DNA from: Abyssalbus ytuae
Lineage (GTDB): Bacteria; Bacteroidota; Bacteroidia; Flavobacteriales; Flavobacteriaceae
DNA: 64,000 nt
Assembly (NCBI RefSeq): GCF_022807975.1
Contig: NZ_CP094358.1
Span: forward strand, 992,001 to 1,056,000
Reading direction: 5' to 3'
Numbering within the stretch: the first letter of the stretch is position 1; each line of letters begins with the position of its first letter. The notes under the pieces are model-generated. The model saw nothing but the letters and a program-made list of their open reading frames with translations. It had not been told where the DNA came from and made no database searches. Below, piece by piece: positions 53,366 through 63,085 of the stretch. The translations under genes were made by a program, and so were the position numbers.

Positions 53366-54814
53366 CTAATTAAGCTGTTTAATTTGAATTTTTGGGTTTT
53401 TTAGTTTTAATTTGAGCCATTCATTCATCTTTACAAACTCTTTTGTTTTATCTGCCGGTAATACCGAATCCTCCCATTTTACTGAAAATACGGGTATAGT
53501 ATCAACCCTTGTGAAGTTGGTTTTTAATTCGTTTGTAAAACTTATTTCAGCAAGACCTTCATAATTAATATGCATTTCTTCTGTTATTTCATCAAAAGGA
53601 ATTTGAGTTGAAGCAATTTTGTTTAACCGGGCCACTTCTTCTTCTAAAATTCTTATCCTTTCTTCGCGGGTAATAAGTTCTTTCTTTTTAGATTCATAAA
53701 GTTCACTTACATATTTAAATTTTTCTTCAGAATCATCTTTCCCTCCTTGTATTACCTTGATGTCAGTATTGGAAAGGGCAGAAAAAGATTTAGCCTGGGC
53801 TTTCCAAGTGCCTATAACATTATCAGGCACAAGTTCTTCTCCCATAAAAACAAGTTCTATTACCGGCTCCTTACCATCATTATATCTTATTTCGGAAAGA
53901 TTATCGAGGTACCTTCCGTCCCGGGTAAATTCATATGGTTTGACATTATCATTAATAAATTGTCTTGCCTGGTTATTAAAGCGTGACTCCTGCCAAACTT
54001 TATAAAATGTATAGCCTGCAGGTATCATTACTGCAATAGCCAAAACAGACGCTACCCGGCCAATAAATCTTCTTTTCCTCGAGTTGGCATACTTTACCAT
54101 AGGAAACCGTAAAAGCTTAAGAACAAGAAAGGTGGCCAGACCAATGAATATAGTATTTATTGTAAACAAATACATAGCACCTGCCGCATACTTAAAATTT
54201 GAAATGGCAAGACCAAAACCAACCGTACATAATGGTGGCATTAAAGCGGTAGCAATTGCCACTCCAAAAATTACACTGGCTACGGTTCCCTTTTTAGCAC
54301 GGGCTATAACTAAAGCAAGTCCGCCAAAAAAAGCAATAAGCACATCCCGTATATCCGGGGCAGTACGGGCAAGAAGTTCGGAGGATTCATCCCTGAGTGG
54401 AAAAAACCTAAAAAACAAAAATGCGGTGAGTATACTAAGACCCACCATAACACAAAAGTTTTTGATTGATCGACGCAATGTATCAACATCATTGATAGCT
54501 AACGACATACCCATTCCTAAAATAGGTCCCATAAGGGGAGAAATTAACATTGCCCCTATAACTACTGCTGTAGAATTTGCATTTAAACCAATAGAAGCTA
54601 TAAAAATGGAACAAACTAAAATCCAGGAAGTATGGCCTTTAAAAGGGATATCCTGTTTAATATCATGAATAGTGGTTTCCCTGTCGGTATTTTTCCGGAT
54701 GTCAAGCAATTCACTAAAAAAAGCTTTCAGGCTGCCCCATACCCCTTCAAAATCCTTTTCTGGAGTTTCTTCCGAATTCGGGGTTACATTTTCCTTTTCT
54801 ATGTTTTCTTCCAT
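53366..54814 (-). CDS. DUF389 domain membrane protein
   Basis: The 482-residue protein has a charged cytoplasmic start, then six to seven membrane helices (about 60-275) with the DUF389 hallmarks ASIGLNANSTAVVIGAMLIS and PLMGPILGMGMSLAI. A long soluble C-terminal part with a short coiled coil follows. The family is widespread and its function is not established. It follows the guanylyltransferase gene by 4 bp and is presumably co-transcribed with it. Confidence 0.9.
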   Translation of the reverse strand: MEENIEKENVTPNSEETPEKDFEGVWGSLKAFFSELLDIRKNTDRETTIHDIKQDIPFKGHTSWILVCSIFIASIGLNANSTAVVIGAMLISPLMGPILGMGMSLAINDVDTLRRSIKNFCVMVGLSILTAFLFFRFFPLRDESSELLARTAPDIRDVLIAFFGGLALVIARAKKGTVASVIFGVAIATALMPPLCTVGFGLAISNFKYAAGAMYLFTINTIFIGLATFLVLKLLRFPMVKYANSRKRRFIGRVASVLAIAVMIPAGYTFYKVWQESRFNNQARQFINDNVKPYEFTRDGRYLDNLSEIRYNDGKEPVIELVFMGEELVPDNVIGTWKAQAKSFSALSNTDIKVIQGGKDDSEEKFKYVSELYESKKKELITREERIRILEEEVARLNKIASTQIPFDEITEEMHINYEGLAEISFTNELKTNFTRVDTIPVFSVKWEDSVLPADKTKEFVKMNEWLKLKLKNPKIQIKQLN

Positions 54815-54818
54815 CTTT

Positions 54819-55895
54819 TTAAGTTAACTCCTCACCATATTTTTGCTTCACCTGTTGTAAATAAGACTTAACATTCTGTTCTTTATTCCTTGGGCAAATC
54901 ATCATAACATCATCAGTCTCTACCACTACAAAATCTTTTAACCCTTCTATAACTACCACTTTATTGTTGGATGTTCTGATAATATTTCCGGAAGATTCAA
55001 TTAAAAGTGGCCTGCTATTTACCACTGCATTTTCATCTTTGTCTTTCTCCAGTTCGTTATATAAAGCTCCCCAGGCTCCAAGGTCATTCCAGTCAAATGA
55101 AGCTGAAAGTACATAAATATCATCGGAATGCTCCAAAATGGCATAATCTATAGATATATTTTCGGCTTTTGCATAGTTTTCTTCGATAAACTTATTCTCC
55201 AATCCGGTATTGTAAAACTCCTCTCCTTTACTAAACAGGTGATACATTTGAGGCTGGAATTTCTCAAAGGCCTCTATAATAATCTTCACACTCCACATAA
55301 ATATACCGGCATTCCATAAGTACATCCCGGTACTTAAAAAAGATTTTGCTGTATCATAATCAGGTTTTTCGGTAAATTTATCTACCTTTTTTAAAGGTGA
55401 TGATGAATTTTCAAATTTAATATACCCGTAGCCTGTGCTGGGAAAGGTTGGTTTTATGCCCAGTGTAAATAGCCCTTTTCTTTCATGGGCAGCCTTGAAA
55501 CATTTCTCTACATTATTTATAAATGCTTCTTCATCTTCTATCCAATGGTCACTGGGTGCCACTATCATTACTGCATCGGGGTTTTCTTTATAAATTTTTA
55601 AGGAAGCATATAAAATGCAGGGGGCTGTATTTCTCATTTCGGGTTCCAGCACCACTTGTTTTGCAGTTATTTGGGGGAGTTGCTCTAAAACAAGCTCATT
55701 ATACCTTTCATTAGTGAGAATTAATATATTTTCAGCCGGAACAATTTTGTTCAGTCTTTTAAATGTTCTCTGTATAAGTGTTTCGCCGGTGCCCAACATA
55801 TCATGAAACTGTTTCGGAAAGCCGGTTTTACTTACCGGCCAAAAACGTGAACCTACACCACCAGCCATTAATACTGCATAATAGTTTTTATTCAT
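54819..55895 (-). CDS. Mannose-1-phosphate guanylyltransferase
   Basis: This enzyme makes GDP-mannose from mannose 1-phosphate and GTP, for glycan synthesis. The nucleotide-binding start is MAGGVGSRFWPVSKTGFPKQ, followed by FTEKPDYDTAK and GIFMWSVKII, matching the ManC/GMPP family. Its 358 residues correspond to the nucleotidyltransferase domain only; the isomerase domain of bifunctional ManC is absent. It lies between the SprT-like and DUF389 genes. Confidence 0.93.
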   Translation of the reverse strand: MNKNYYAVLMAGGVGSRFWPVSKTGFPKQFHDMLGTGETLIQRTFKRLNKIVPAENILILTNERYNELVLEQLPQITAKQVVLEPEMRNTAPCILYASLKIYKENPDAVMIVAPSDHWIEDEEAFINNVEKCFKAAHERKGLFTLGIKPTFPSTGYGYIKFENSSSPLKKVDKFTEKPDYDTAKSFLSTGMYLWNAGIFMWSVKIIIEAFEKFQPQMYHLFSKGEEFYNTGLENKFIEENYAKAENISIDYAILEHSDDIYVLSASFDWNDLGAWGALYNELEKDKDENAVVNSRPLLIESSGNIIRTSNNKVVVIEGLKDFVVVETDDVMMICPRNKEQNVKSYLQQVKQKYGEELT

Positions 55896-55913
55896 TTTTA
55901 TTGTTCAAAAAAA

Positions 55914-56522
55914 TTAAGTTGAAATTATCTCTACTTCCGCATTGGGTTGAAAAAGGTAAACCCTTCCTGAACTCAATTCTATACATTCATATCTTTTTAC
56001 CCTCTTATTGCCTTTTTTAAATACTTTTCCGTTATACAACCGAAAAAGGCTTCCGTAAGGGACTTCAAAGATATAGCTTTTATCATTTACCGGATCGAAC
56101 TGTTTCAAAGCTAACGATAATTTGGCATCTGTATCACTACTTGCCGTCGGGTTGCGAAAATGCTTAGCCAAAACGGGTAACAGTGAAGATGGAAAGATTT
56201 CAGGTTGAATAAACGGTAGCATTAAATGCTGAAAGGTATGTTTCCATTCAACTCCATGCGGTTTTATATAATGACCGTATTTTCTAAAAGCAACCAAATG
56301 AGCTATTTCATGAACCAGCGTTAATAAAAACCGGTATTTATTGAGGTTAGCATTTACCGTTATTTGGTGTAATCCATCGGGTAATTTTCGGTAATCACCA
56401 TGACGTGTAACCCGCTCATTAACTATTTTAAGGTGAACTTCATTCACTTTAATTAATTCAAAGCACAGTTCTACTGCTCTTTCGGGAACATATTTTGCTA
56501 AAATGTTTTGCATGCAGGGCAA
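55914..56522 (-). CDS. SprT-like zinc metalloprotein
   Basis: The 202-residue protein has the HEIAH motif (H71-E72-H75) in a helix, with downstream HGVEWKHTF providing a further possible ligand. This is the SprT/SprT-like domain seen in DNA-protein crosslink proteases and stress proteins. A typical C-terminal zinc ribbon is not visible. There is no signal peptide, so it is cytoplasmic. Its substrate is not known in bacteria. Confidence 0.88.
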   Translation of the reverse strand: MPCMQNILAKYVPERAVELCFELIKVNEVHLKIVNERVTRHGDYRKLPDGLHQITVNANLNKYRFLLTLVHEIAHLVAFRKYGHYIKPHGVEWKHTFQHLMLPFIQPEIFPSSLLPVLAKHFRNPTASSDTDAKLSLALKQFDPVNDKSYIFEVPYGSLFRLYNGKVFKKGNKRVKRYECIELSSGRVYLFQPNAEVEIIST

Positions 56523-56562
56523 AAATAAAACTTTACTTTTAGTATTTATAGTATCGGGCTAA

Positions 56563-57246
56563 TTATGGAGTAGAACTCGAAACCTGCAGTAACTTACCGT
56601 TGTAATATTTATTCCCTGTTAATGCAAAATCGAAAATATATTTGGCCATTTCTAAAGCTGTTAAGGGCGCTTTGTAACCAGGAAATGCTTCTGAAAGCAT
56701 TTCGGTTTGTACGGCTCCAAGTGCGAGCACATTAAAAGAGGGACCGGTTTCTTTATATTCTTCTGCCAAAAGCTCAGTAAGGGTTATTAATGCCCCCTTT
56801 GAGGAACTGTAGGCTGACAAGCCCGGAAATTTAACACTTCCCTGCACTCCTCCCATACTGCTTATGTTTACAACGTGACCTCCTTTTTCCATAAAGGGTA
56901 TGGCCGCTTTTATTACTTGTGCCACTCCCAATACATTTACTTTATATACCTCTTCCATTTCTTCTAATGTAATGTTTTCAAAAGGTTTGTTTAGCAATTT
57001 ACCCGCATTATTTATAAGGATGTCTGCTTTTTTCCATTCGTTTTTTATAAACCCGGAGACCTTCTTTATATCATTTTCATTACATATGTCGAAGGTAAAG
57101 CAGGTAATATTGGGGTGCTTAATCGCTTTAACAGGCTGTTGATTACGGGAAAGTGACAATACTTTATGACCGGCATTGGCAAAAAGTATGGCGAGTTCCA
57201 ATCCTATTCCGCGGCTTGTACCTGTTATTATAACATTTTTACTCAT
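56563..57246 (-). CDS. SDR family NAD(P)-dependent oxidoreductase
   Basis: This is a classical short-chain dehydrogenase of 227 residues. It has the coenzyme loop TGTSRGIG (8-15), NNAG, a catalytic Ser in NISSMGG and the YSSSK motif. Substrate cannot be predicted. Its start overlaps the end of the M28 peptidase gene by 8 bases, so the two are translated together. Confidence 0.92.
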   Translation of the reverse strand: MSKNVIITGTSRGIGLELAILFANAGHKVLSLSRNQQPVKAIKHPNITCFTFDICNENDIKKVSGFIKNEWKKADILINNAGKLLNKPFENITLEEMEEVYKVNVLGVAQVIKAAIPFMEKGGHVVNISSMGGVQGSVKFPGLSAYSSSKGALITLTELLAEEYKETGPSFNVLALGAVQTEMLSEAFPGYKAPLTALEMAKYIFDFALTGNKYYNGKLLQVSSSTP

Positions 57247-58213
57247 TGAGGGTAATTTCTTTTGTTGCTGTATTGGTTATTTTTTCTATAACGGGTATCA
57301 TATCCTCTATCAGGGAACTCATATGCTTGTAATCCATAAATTCCACTTCGTCATCGGCATGATGATAGTAATTATAATTTGTAAAATCAAAAGTTGAAAT
57401 GGTTTGAGCAGGTACTTTGAATTCTAAATAAAAAGGATAATTATCGGACCTTTTAAAAAGGTTGTATTCTTTTGCCTGTGGTAAAAAGCCTATCAGGTCT
57501 TTGCCTGAATATTGATTTATTTTTCGAGCCATGTTTGAACTCTCAAAACCTGTTAAATAAGCTCTGTGGGGTGTTGACATGGGTACTCCAATCATTTCAA
57601 AATTCACCATGGTATAAAGATTTATTTTTCCTTTGAGTTTCTTTGCCAGATGTACTGACCCCAATAAACCTTTCTCTTCGGCAGAAAAGAGTACGAAAAG
57701 CAAGCTTCTCTTGTTAGTTCCTGTATTACCAAAATGTTTAGCAAGTTCTATTACTGCAGTACAACCCGATGCATTATCGTTTGCACCATTTGCAATGATA
57801 TCGCCATTTACATCCTCAACAATACCAATATGATCATAATGTGCCCCGATTACCACAAATTCATTTTTTAACTGTGGGGTATTCCCTTCTACATATCCCA
57901 CTATATTGTATGCAACGGGTTTAAAATTTGTTAGGGTGTCTTTATAAGTTGAAAAATAAGGTGCTACATTGTTTTCTTTGAAAATGTGTTCAATGTAATC
58001 TGCTGCCAAAGTCATTTCCGGAGAACCGGTATGCCTTCCTGCCAGTTCATCGGAAGCTAAATATTCCATTATACCTTCCACATTCATTGCAGGAATTTCT
58101 GTATTACTTCCGTCACCCTTTGACTCTCTTAAAATAGTGTCCGGTCTTACTGAATTAGTGGAAGATTTACAGCTTAAAACTGCCATTAATAAAGAAAGTA
58201 ATATATATTTCAT
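57239..58213 (-). CDS. M28 family metallopeptidase, lipoprotein
   Basis: The lipoprotein signal has its lipobox cysteine at C15 (SLLMAVLSCKSS). The M28 zinc ligand motifs are complete: GAHYDHIG, NDNASGC, SAEEKGLLGS and the later His in YYHHADD. A PA-like insertion is not evident. It would act as an aminopeptidase in the periplasm or at the outer membrane. The gene runs into the SDR gene and is preceded by the pdhC terminator. Confidence 0.92.
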   Translation of the reverse strand: MKYILLSLLMAVLSCKSSTNSVRPDTILRESKGDGSNTEIPAMNVEGIMEYLASDELAGRHTGSPEMTLAADYIEHIFKENNVAPYFSTYKDTLTNFKPVAYNIVGYVEGNTPQLKNEFVVIGAHYDHIGIVEDVNGDIIANGANDNASGCTAVIELAKHFGNTGTNKRSLLFVLFSAEEKGLLGSVHLAKKLKGKINLYTMVNFEMIGVPMSTPHRAYLTGFESSNMARKINQYSGKDLIGFLPQAKEYNLFKRSDNYPFYLEFKVPAQTISTFDFTNYNYYHHADDEVEFMDYKHMSSLIEDMIPVIEKITNTATKEITLNE

Positions 58214-58271
58214 CTGCCTAATTTGTTTGTAAATATTTTTTATTTATTATATCTCTGAAAATTAAAGATAT

Positions 58272-58307
58272 AAAAAATCCCGCCATTAGTAATGAGCGGG
58301 ATTTTTT
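58272..58307. terminator. Rho-independent terminator of the pdhA-pdhC unit
   Basis: A perfect 12-bp stem (aaaaaatcccgc / gcgggatttttt) with a 12-base loop lies just past the pdhC stop codon. Both strands carry T runs, so it may act both ways. Confidence 0.88.
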
Positions 58308-58324
58308 TATACTTATCTAATTGT

Positions 58325-59962
58325 TTATGCCAACATTGTCACCGGATTTTCCAGGTAAGCCTGAAGAGTTTGCAAAAACTGGGCCCCGGTAGCACCATCT
58401 ACAGTACGGTGGTCACAAGCCAGGGTAACTTTCATCGTATTACCCACTACTATCTGACCGTTTTTAACAACAGGTTTTTCTACAATAGCCCCTACAGATA
58501 ATATCGCAGAGTTTGGCTGATTGATTATTGAGGTAAATTCCTGAATACCGAACATACCTAAATTGGATACTGTAAATGTACTTCCTTCCATTTCGGCAGG
58601 GGTAAGTTTTTTATTTCTTGCTTTACCTGCCAATTCTCTTACCTGGCCTCCAATTTGTGTAAGCGACATCTGATCTGTAAATTTAAGAACAGGGACTACC
58701 AGTCCATCTTCTACTGCCACTGCCACTCCTACATGTACATGGTGATTATATGTTGTAGTATCACCTTTCCATGAGGTGTTTACCTGAGGATGTTTTTTCA
58801 ATGCCATGGCACATGCCTTCACTACCATATCATTAAAGGACACTTTTGTATCTGGCAATGAATTGATTTGTATACGTGAGGCCATTGCGTTGTCCATATC
58901 CACCTCAATTGTAAGATAATAGTGAGGGGCTGTAAACTTAGATTCGGCCAGACGCTTGGCTATAGTTTTACGCATCTGGGAATTTTTAACCTCTTCCGTG
59001 CTCTCCTGTCCGGCTGGAACAAAAGGCATTACTGCTGCTTTAGGAGAATCGGAAGCGGCTGCTGAAACCGAAGCTGCCTGTGCAGGCTGTGAAGATGAAG
59101 GAACAAAATTCTCAACATCTTTTTTAACTATTCTTCCGTTTTCACCGGTTCCTTTAACCTGGGATAAATTGATCCCTTTATCCTTTGCTATCTTTTTAGC
59201 CAGCGGTGAAGCTAAAATTCTGCCTGATGTTGAAGCAGGAATTTCTTCTTTTACCTCTGCTGATTTTGTTTCTGTTTTTTCAGGAACTTCTTCTTTACTT
59301 TCTTTTGCTCCGCTGCCTGATGAAACCGCACTAAGTACCTGTTTAACATCAGTACCTTCAGGGCCAATAATAGCAAGAAGTGAATCAACCGGAGCACTTT
59401 CTCCTTCCTTAATCCCTATATGCAAGAGAGTCCCTGAATAAAAAGACTCAAATTCCATAGTGGCTTTATCAGTTTCTATTTCGGCCAATATATCGCCTTC
59501 AGAAACTTCCTCTCCTTCTTTTTTAAGCCATGAAGCTACCGTTCCTTCAGTCATTGTATCACTAAGGCGCGGCATGGTTATAACCTCTACTCCCGATGGC
59601 ATTTCGGCTGTTTCCGAAGGTGTTTCGATATTTTTTGTTTCGGAGGTTTCTTCTTCCTCATTTTCGGAAACTTCTTCTTTTTTACTATCTTCTGCTCCGT
59701 TGATCAAAGCCGATACATCTTCGCCTTCATCTCCAATAATAGCCAAAAGAGAATCAACAGGCGCACTTTCTCCTTCTTCTATACCAATATAAAGTAATGT
59801 ACCCTCATTAAAGGATTCAAACTCCATGGTTGCTTTGTCAGTTTCAATTTCAGCTAAAATATCGCCTTCGGAAACTTTATCTCCAACTTTTTTTAACCAC
59901 TTAGCGACAGTACCTTCTTCCATGGTATCGCTTAATCGCGGCATATTTACAATCTCTGCCAT
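58325..59962 (-). CDS. pdhC: Pyruvate dehydrogenase complex E2, dihydrolipoamide acetyltransferase
   Basis: The 545-residue E2 subunit has two lipoyl domains with lipoyl-lysines K43 and K166, each in EIETDKATMEFES. Charged, flexible linkers follow each domain. A peripheral-subunit binding domain comes next (ILASPLAKKIAKDKGINLSQ), and a catalytic domain with H518 and D522 in DHRTVDGATG. It moves acetyl groups from E1 to CoA. It starts 8 bp after pdhA. The E1-beta subunit gene is not in the window. Confidence 0.96.
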   Translation of the reverse strand: MAEIVNMPRLSDTMEEGTVAKWLKKVGDKVSEGDILAEIETDKATMEFESFNEGTLLYIGIEEGESAPVDSLLAIIGDEGEDVSALINGAEDSKKEEVSENEEEETSETKNIETPSETAEMPSGVEVITMPRLSDTMTEGTVASWLKKEGEEVSEGDILAEIETDKATMEFESFYSGTLLHIGIKEGESAPVDSLLAIIGPEGTDVKQVLSAVSSGSGAKESKEEVPEKTETKSAEVKEEIPASTSGRILASPLAKKIAKDKGINLSQVKGTGENGRIVKKDVENFVPSSSQPAQAASVSAAASDSPKAAVMPFVPAGQESTEEVKNSQMRKTIAKRLAESKFTAPHYYLTIEVDMDNAMASRIQINSLPDTKVSFNDMVVKACAMALKKHPQVNTSWKGDTTTYNHHVHVGVAVAVEDGLVVPVLKFTDQMSLTQIGGQVRELAGKARNKKLTPAEMEGSTFTVSNLGMFGIQEFTSIINQPNSAILSVGAIVEKPVVKNGQIVVGNTMKVTLACDHRTVDGATGAQFLQTLQAYLENPVTMLA

Positions 59963-59969
59963 AGTTATT

Positions 59970-60968
59970 TTAAAGTTTATGGGGTAAAAACGGATAATCT
60001 TCCTGTTCGTATACTACATCATACATTACATTCTTTTCAGGGAATGGTGATTCTTCAGCGAATTTTTCGCATTCGCTTACTTTCTTTTTTACCCTTTTAT
60101 CAATTTCTGCCAACTCATCTTCGGTGGCATACTTTTCTTTTAAGATAGTATCTTTTACCTGAGTAATCGGATCTATTTTTTTATATTCCTCTACTTCTTC
60201 TTTAGTTCTGTAGTGTTGTGCATCAGACATTGAATGTCCCCGGTACCTGTATGTTTTCATCTCGAGGAAAGTTGGTCCGTCCCCTCTTCGTGCTCTTTGA
60301 ACCGCTTCATCAACTGCCTCGGCAACTTTTACCGGATTCATACCGTCCACCGGTCCGCAAGGCATATTATAACCCAACCCTAGTTTCCATATATCGGTAT
60401 GGCTTGCAGTACGGGCTACTGATGTTCCCATGGCATAACCATTATTTTCGCATATAAATACTACAGGGAGTTCCCACAGGGTAGCGAGATTTAAAGTTTC
60501 ATGAAACGATCCCTGACGTACAGCACCATCTCCCATGTAACAAAGGGTTACTGCTTCTTTTTTAAAATACTTGTCTGCAAACGCTAATCCTGCTCCTAAC
60601 GGAATCTGGCCTCCTACAATACCATGCCCCCCGTAAAAACCATTATCAGGAGAAAAAATATGCATTGAACCTCCCAAGCCTTGTGACGTTCCTGTACCTT
60701 TTCCGTAAAGCTCTGCCATAACTCTTTGAGGGTCGGCCCCCATACCTATGGGTTGCACGTGATTTCGGTAAGCTGTTATCATTTTATCTTTGGAAAGGTC
60801 CATAGCGTGTAAAGAACCGGCCAAAACTGCTTCCTGTCCATTATAAAGATGTAAAAAACCTCTAACTTTTTGCTGTATGTATACTGCGGCAAGTTTGTCT
60901 TCAAACTTTCTCCAGAACAACATGTCTTCATACCATTTAAGGTAGACTTCTTTTGTAACTTCTTTCAT
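59970..60968 (-). CDS. pdhA: Pyruvate dehydrogenase E1 component, alpha subunit
   Basis: This thiamine-diphosphate dependent subunit has 332 residues. The thiamine-binding motif runs from GDGAVRQGSFHETLNLA to CENNGYAMGTS. YRYRGHSMSD is the phosphorylation-loop homologue. It decarboxylates pyruvate together with a beta subunit, which must be encoded elsewhere. It follows cdd (117 bp away) and precedes pdhC. Confidence 0.95.
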   Translation of the reverse strand: MKEVTKEVYLKWYEDMLFWRKFEDKLAAVYIQQKVRGFLHLYNGQEAVLAGSLHAMDLSKDKMITAYRNHVQPIGMGADPQRVMAELYGKGTGTSQGLGGSMHIFSPDNGFYGGHGIVGGQIPLGAGLAFADKYFKKEAVTLCYMGDGAVRQGSFHETLNLATLWELPVVFICENNGYAMGTSVARTASHTDIWKLGLGYNMPCGPVDGMNPVKVAEAVDEAVQRARRGDGPTFLEMKTYRYRGHSMSDAQHYRTKEEVEEYKKIDPITQVKDTILKEKYATEDELAEIDKRVKKKVSECEKFAEESPFPEKNVMYDVVYEQEDYPFLPHKL

Positions 60969-61085
60969 GAGTTGATTTATACTTAATGTATAGTTACTTT
61001 TTTTATTTTGAGAGTTACAAAAGTAGCACTTTCAAAAAAAGTGAAAAAATGAAAAAAACGTTTTATGAAAGTTTTTTGTTAAATA

Positions 61086-61571
61086 TTAAATTAATTGGTC
61101 TTTATCGAAGGTTAAAGGCAATAAGTCTTTTAGAGAATCAGCCTTAATAATCCGGCCTGTTTTTCCCATAAAATATATTGAAATTGGCTCTCCTTGTTTT
61201 ATTTCGTATTCTGAAATACTTTGCCTGCAGGCCCCACATGGCGGTATAGGAGTTAAGGTTTCTTTTATATCGGATGAAGCGGAAATAGCCAAACTTTTTA
61301 TTTTTAAATCCGGATATTTGGCCCCGGCCTGGTATATGGCTACCCTTTCGGCACATAGTCCGGAGGGGTATGACGCATTTTCCTGATTGTTACCTATTAC
61401 GACTTCACCATTTTCCAAAGACAAAGCCGCACCAACTCTAAATTTAGAATATGGTGCGTAAGCTTTTTTTCGTGCATTTACTGCAATGTTCATTAACTGC
61501 TGAATATCTTCCGGTAATTCACTTACATCTTCATAAACAGTTAATACAGATTTTATTTCAATTTTATTCAT
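61086..61571 (-). CDS. cdd: Cytidine deaminase
   Basis: This zinc enzyme of 161 residues deaminates cytidine and deoxycytidine for pyrimidine salvage. The motifs are C73-A-E75 in SGLCAERVA and C112/C115 in PPCGACRQS, so the site has three Cys ligands, the tetrameric homologue type. The start lies 6 bp after the porV stop codon in the same direction. The order porV-cdd-pdhA-pdhC is known from other flavobacteria. Confidence 0.95.
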   Translation of the reverse strand: MNKIEIKSVLTVYEDVSELPEDIQQLMNIAVNARKKAYAPYSKFRVGAALSLENGEVVIGNNQENASYPSGLCAERVAIYQAGAKYPDLKIKSLAISASSDIKETLTPIPPCGACRQSISEYEIKQGEPISIYFMGKTGRIIKADSLKDLLPLTFDKDQLI

Positions 61572-61577
61572 TCAAGC

Positions 61578-62744
61578 TTAAAAATCCGTGAATTCTTCCC
61601 CAAAGTTAAAAGTTAATGAGAAACGAAGGGTATTTTCTAACGGATTTCTTACTTTGGAGGCCGAAAACAAATATGACATATCTATGGTAGCCGATTTAAA
61701 TTTAAATCCTGCTCCCAGGGTAAAAAACTTACGGGCTCCTTTTTCTTCACTTTCATTAAAATAACCTGTTCTGAAAGCAAAAGCATCCTGATACCAGTAT
61801 TCTGCCCCCAAAGCCCAGGTAAATTCTTTAAGCTCTTCCGAAAAGCCATCGGGAGCATCACCAAAGGACTTAAACATTCCACTAAAAAAACTCACATCCG
61901 GTTGAACATATCCAACAAAATCCGGATCATCTTCACTCACTTCTTCTCCTTCTCCGTTTACGGCAACACTTGGGGTAGGAACCAAAAGTTTATTAAGTTC
62001 CAAAGAAACCGCAAGTTTATTTTCAGAATTAAAAATAAAATCAAAACCGCCCCCCAGTTTCATGTTGGTAGGGATAAAGCTTTTTTCGCCTGCTTCATCA
62101 TATTTAATACGGGGGCCGATGTTGGAAATATTAAATCCACCTCTCCAACGGCCATTATAATTGCTTAAAGCAAATTCTTTGGAGTTATAAAACCCGGAAA
62201 TATCTACAGCAAAGGAACTGGCCGCTTTAGCATCAACAAATTCATCCGGAATTTTTAAGTCCGATCTTAAATAACGACCACTAACCGCCATTGAAAAATT
62301 TTCACTAAGCCTTAATGCATATGTTGCGTCAATAGTTAATTCATTAGGCCTTTCCACTACTCCTATATCATCAGCGGTATTTCTTAATTCAATATCGCCT
62401 AAGCTAAAATATTTTATACTTGCCGCCCACGCACTTCTTTCATTCATCCGATTGTATGCGGTAAGATTTAAAAGAGCGATGTCATTTACCAACTCGCTTA
62501 AATATGGTGTATAGCTGGCTCCTATTCCAACTTTTTGCTTGGCAAAAACATATTTTGCGGGGTTCCATTGTTGAGAAAAAGCATCTGGTGAAGTAGCAAC
62601 CCCCAGTTCTCCCATACCGCCGGCACGGGCATCTGAAGTTATGAGTAGAAATGGAACAGCAGTAGTAATAACTCTTGAATTATCCTGACAAATAACCTGG
62701 CTAAAAACCAAGAGTGATGTAAATAGTAAGGTTAGTTTTTTCAT
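61578..62744 (-). CDS. porV: Type IX secretion outer membrane protein PorV (LptO)
   Basis: The ATG at 62744 gives a good signal peptide (KKLTLLFTSLLVFSQVICQ); a longer start at 62765 adds FKFKFF. The start of the mature protein (TTAVPFLLITSDARAGGMGE) and the FSQQWNPAKYVFA motif are typical of PorV, a FadL-like 14-strand barrel. PorV carries T9SS cargo from the translocon to the PorU sortase. It is 388 residues and divergent from gldJ. porU, often found between them, is absent. Confidence 0.94.
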   Translation of the reverse strand: MKKLTLLFTSLLVFSQVICQDNSRVITTAVPFLLITSDARAGGMGELGVATSPDAFSQQWNPAKYVFAKQKVGIGASYTPYLSELVNDIALLNLTAYNRMNERSAWAASIKYFSLGDIELRNTADDIGVVERPNELTIDATYALRLSENFSMAVSGRYLRSDLKIPDEFVDAKAASSFAVDISGFYNSKEFALSNYNGRWRGGFNISNIGPRIKYDEAGEKSFIPTNMKLGGGFDFIFNSENKLAVSLELNKLLVPTPSVAVNGEGEEVSEDDPDFVGYVQPDVSFFSGMFKSFGDAPDGFSEELKEFTWALGAEYWYQDAFAFRTGYFNESEEKGARKFFTLGAGFKFKSATIDMSYLFSASKVRNPLENTLRFSLTFNFGEEFTDF

Positions 62745-63085
62745 AAAAAATTTAAATTTGAACAAATATATAGTTTATACATTAAAGAAAGATTAAGTTC
62801 GTATATTAAAGAAATATTAAGTTTTGGTTATCATAGTTTTTACATTTCATTAACGAATATTCAATAATTATCTTGTATTTATCAGTTCTTTTATTATCAA
62901 AAAATATTCTTATTTTTTACTAATAGCAGATAATAAATAGATATTATACGCGTTCAAAAAGGGAGTGTTTAATCAAAATTTGTGGTAATTAATGAGTTGC
63001 AGTGTATAATTTTGTTTAAAATAATTGACTTTTTGTACTTAATTATTATATTGCATCCTATTTTGTACCATAACAAATCTTACGT
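62745..63085. other. Divergent promoter region of porV and gldJ
   Basis: About 340 bp of AT-rich sequence hold no convincing frame. A possible gldJ -7 site is taattttg at 63007-63014 (TAnnTTTG), 71 bp before the ATG, though no TTTG lies at the usual -33 distance. No sign of porU remnants is seen. Confidence 0.4.
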
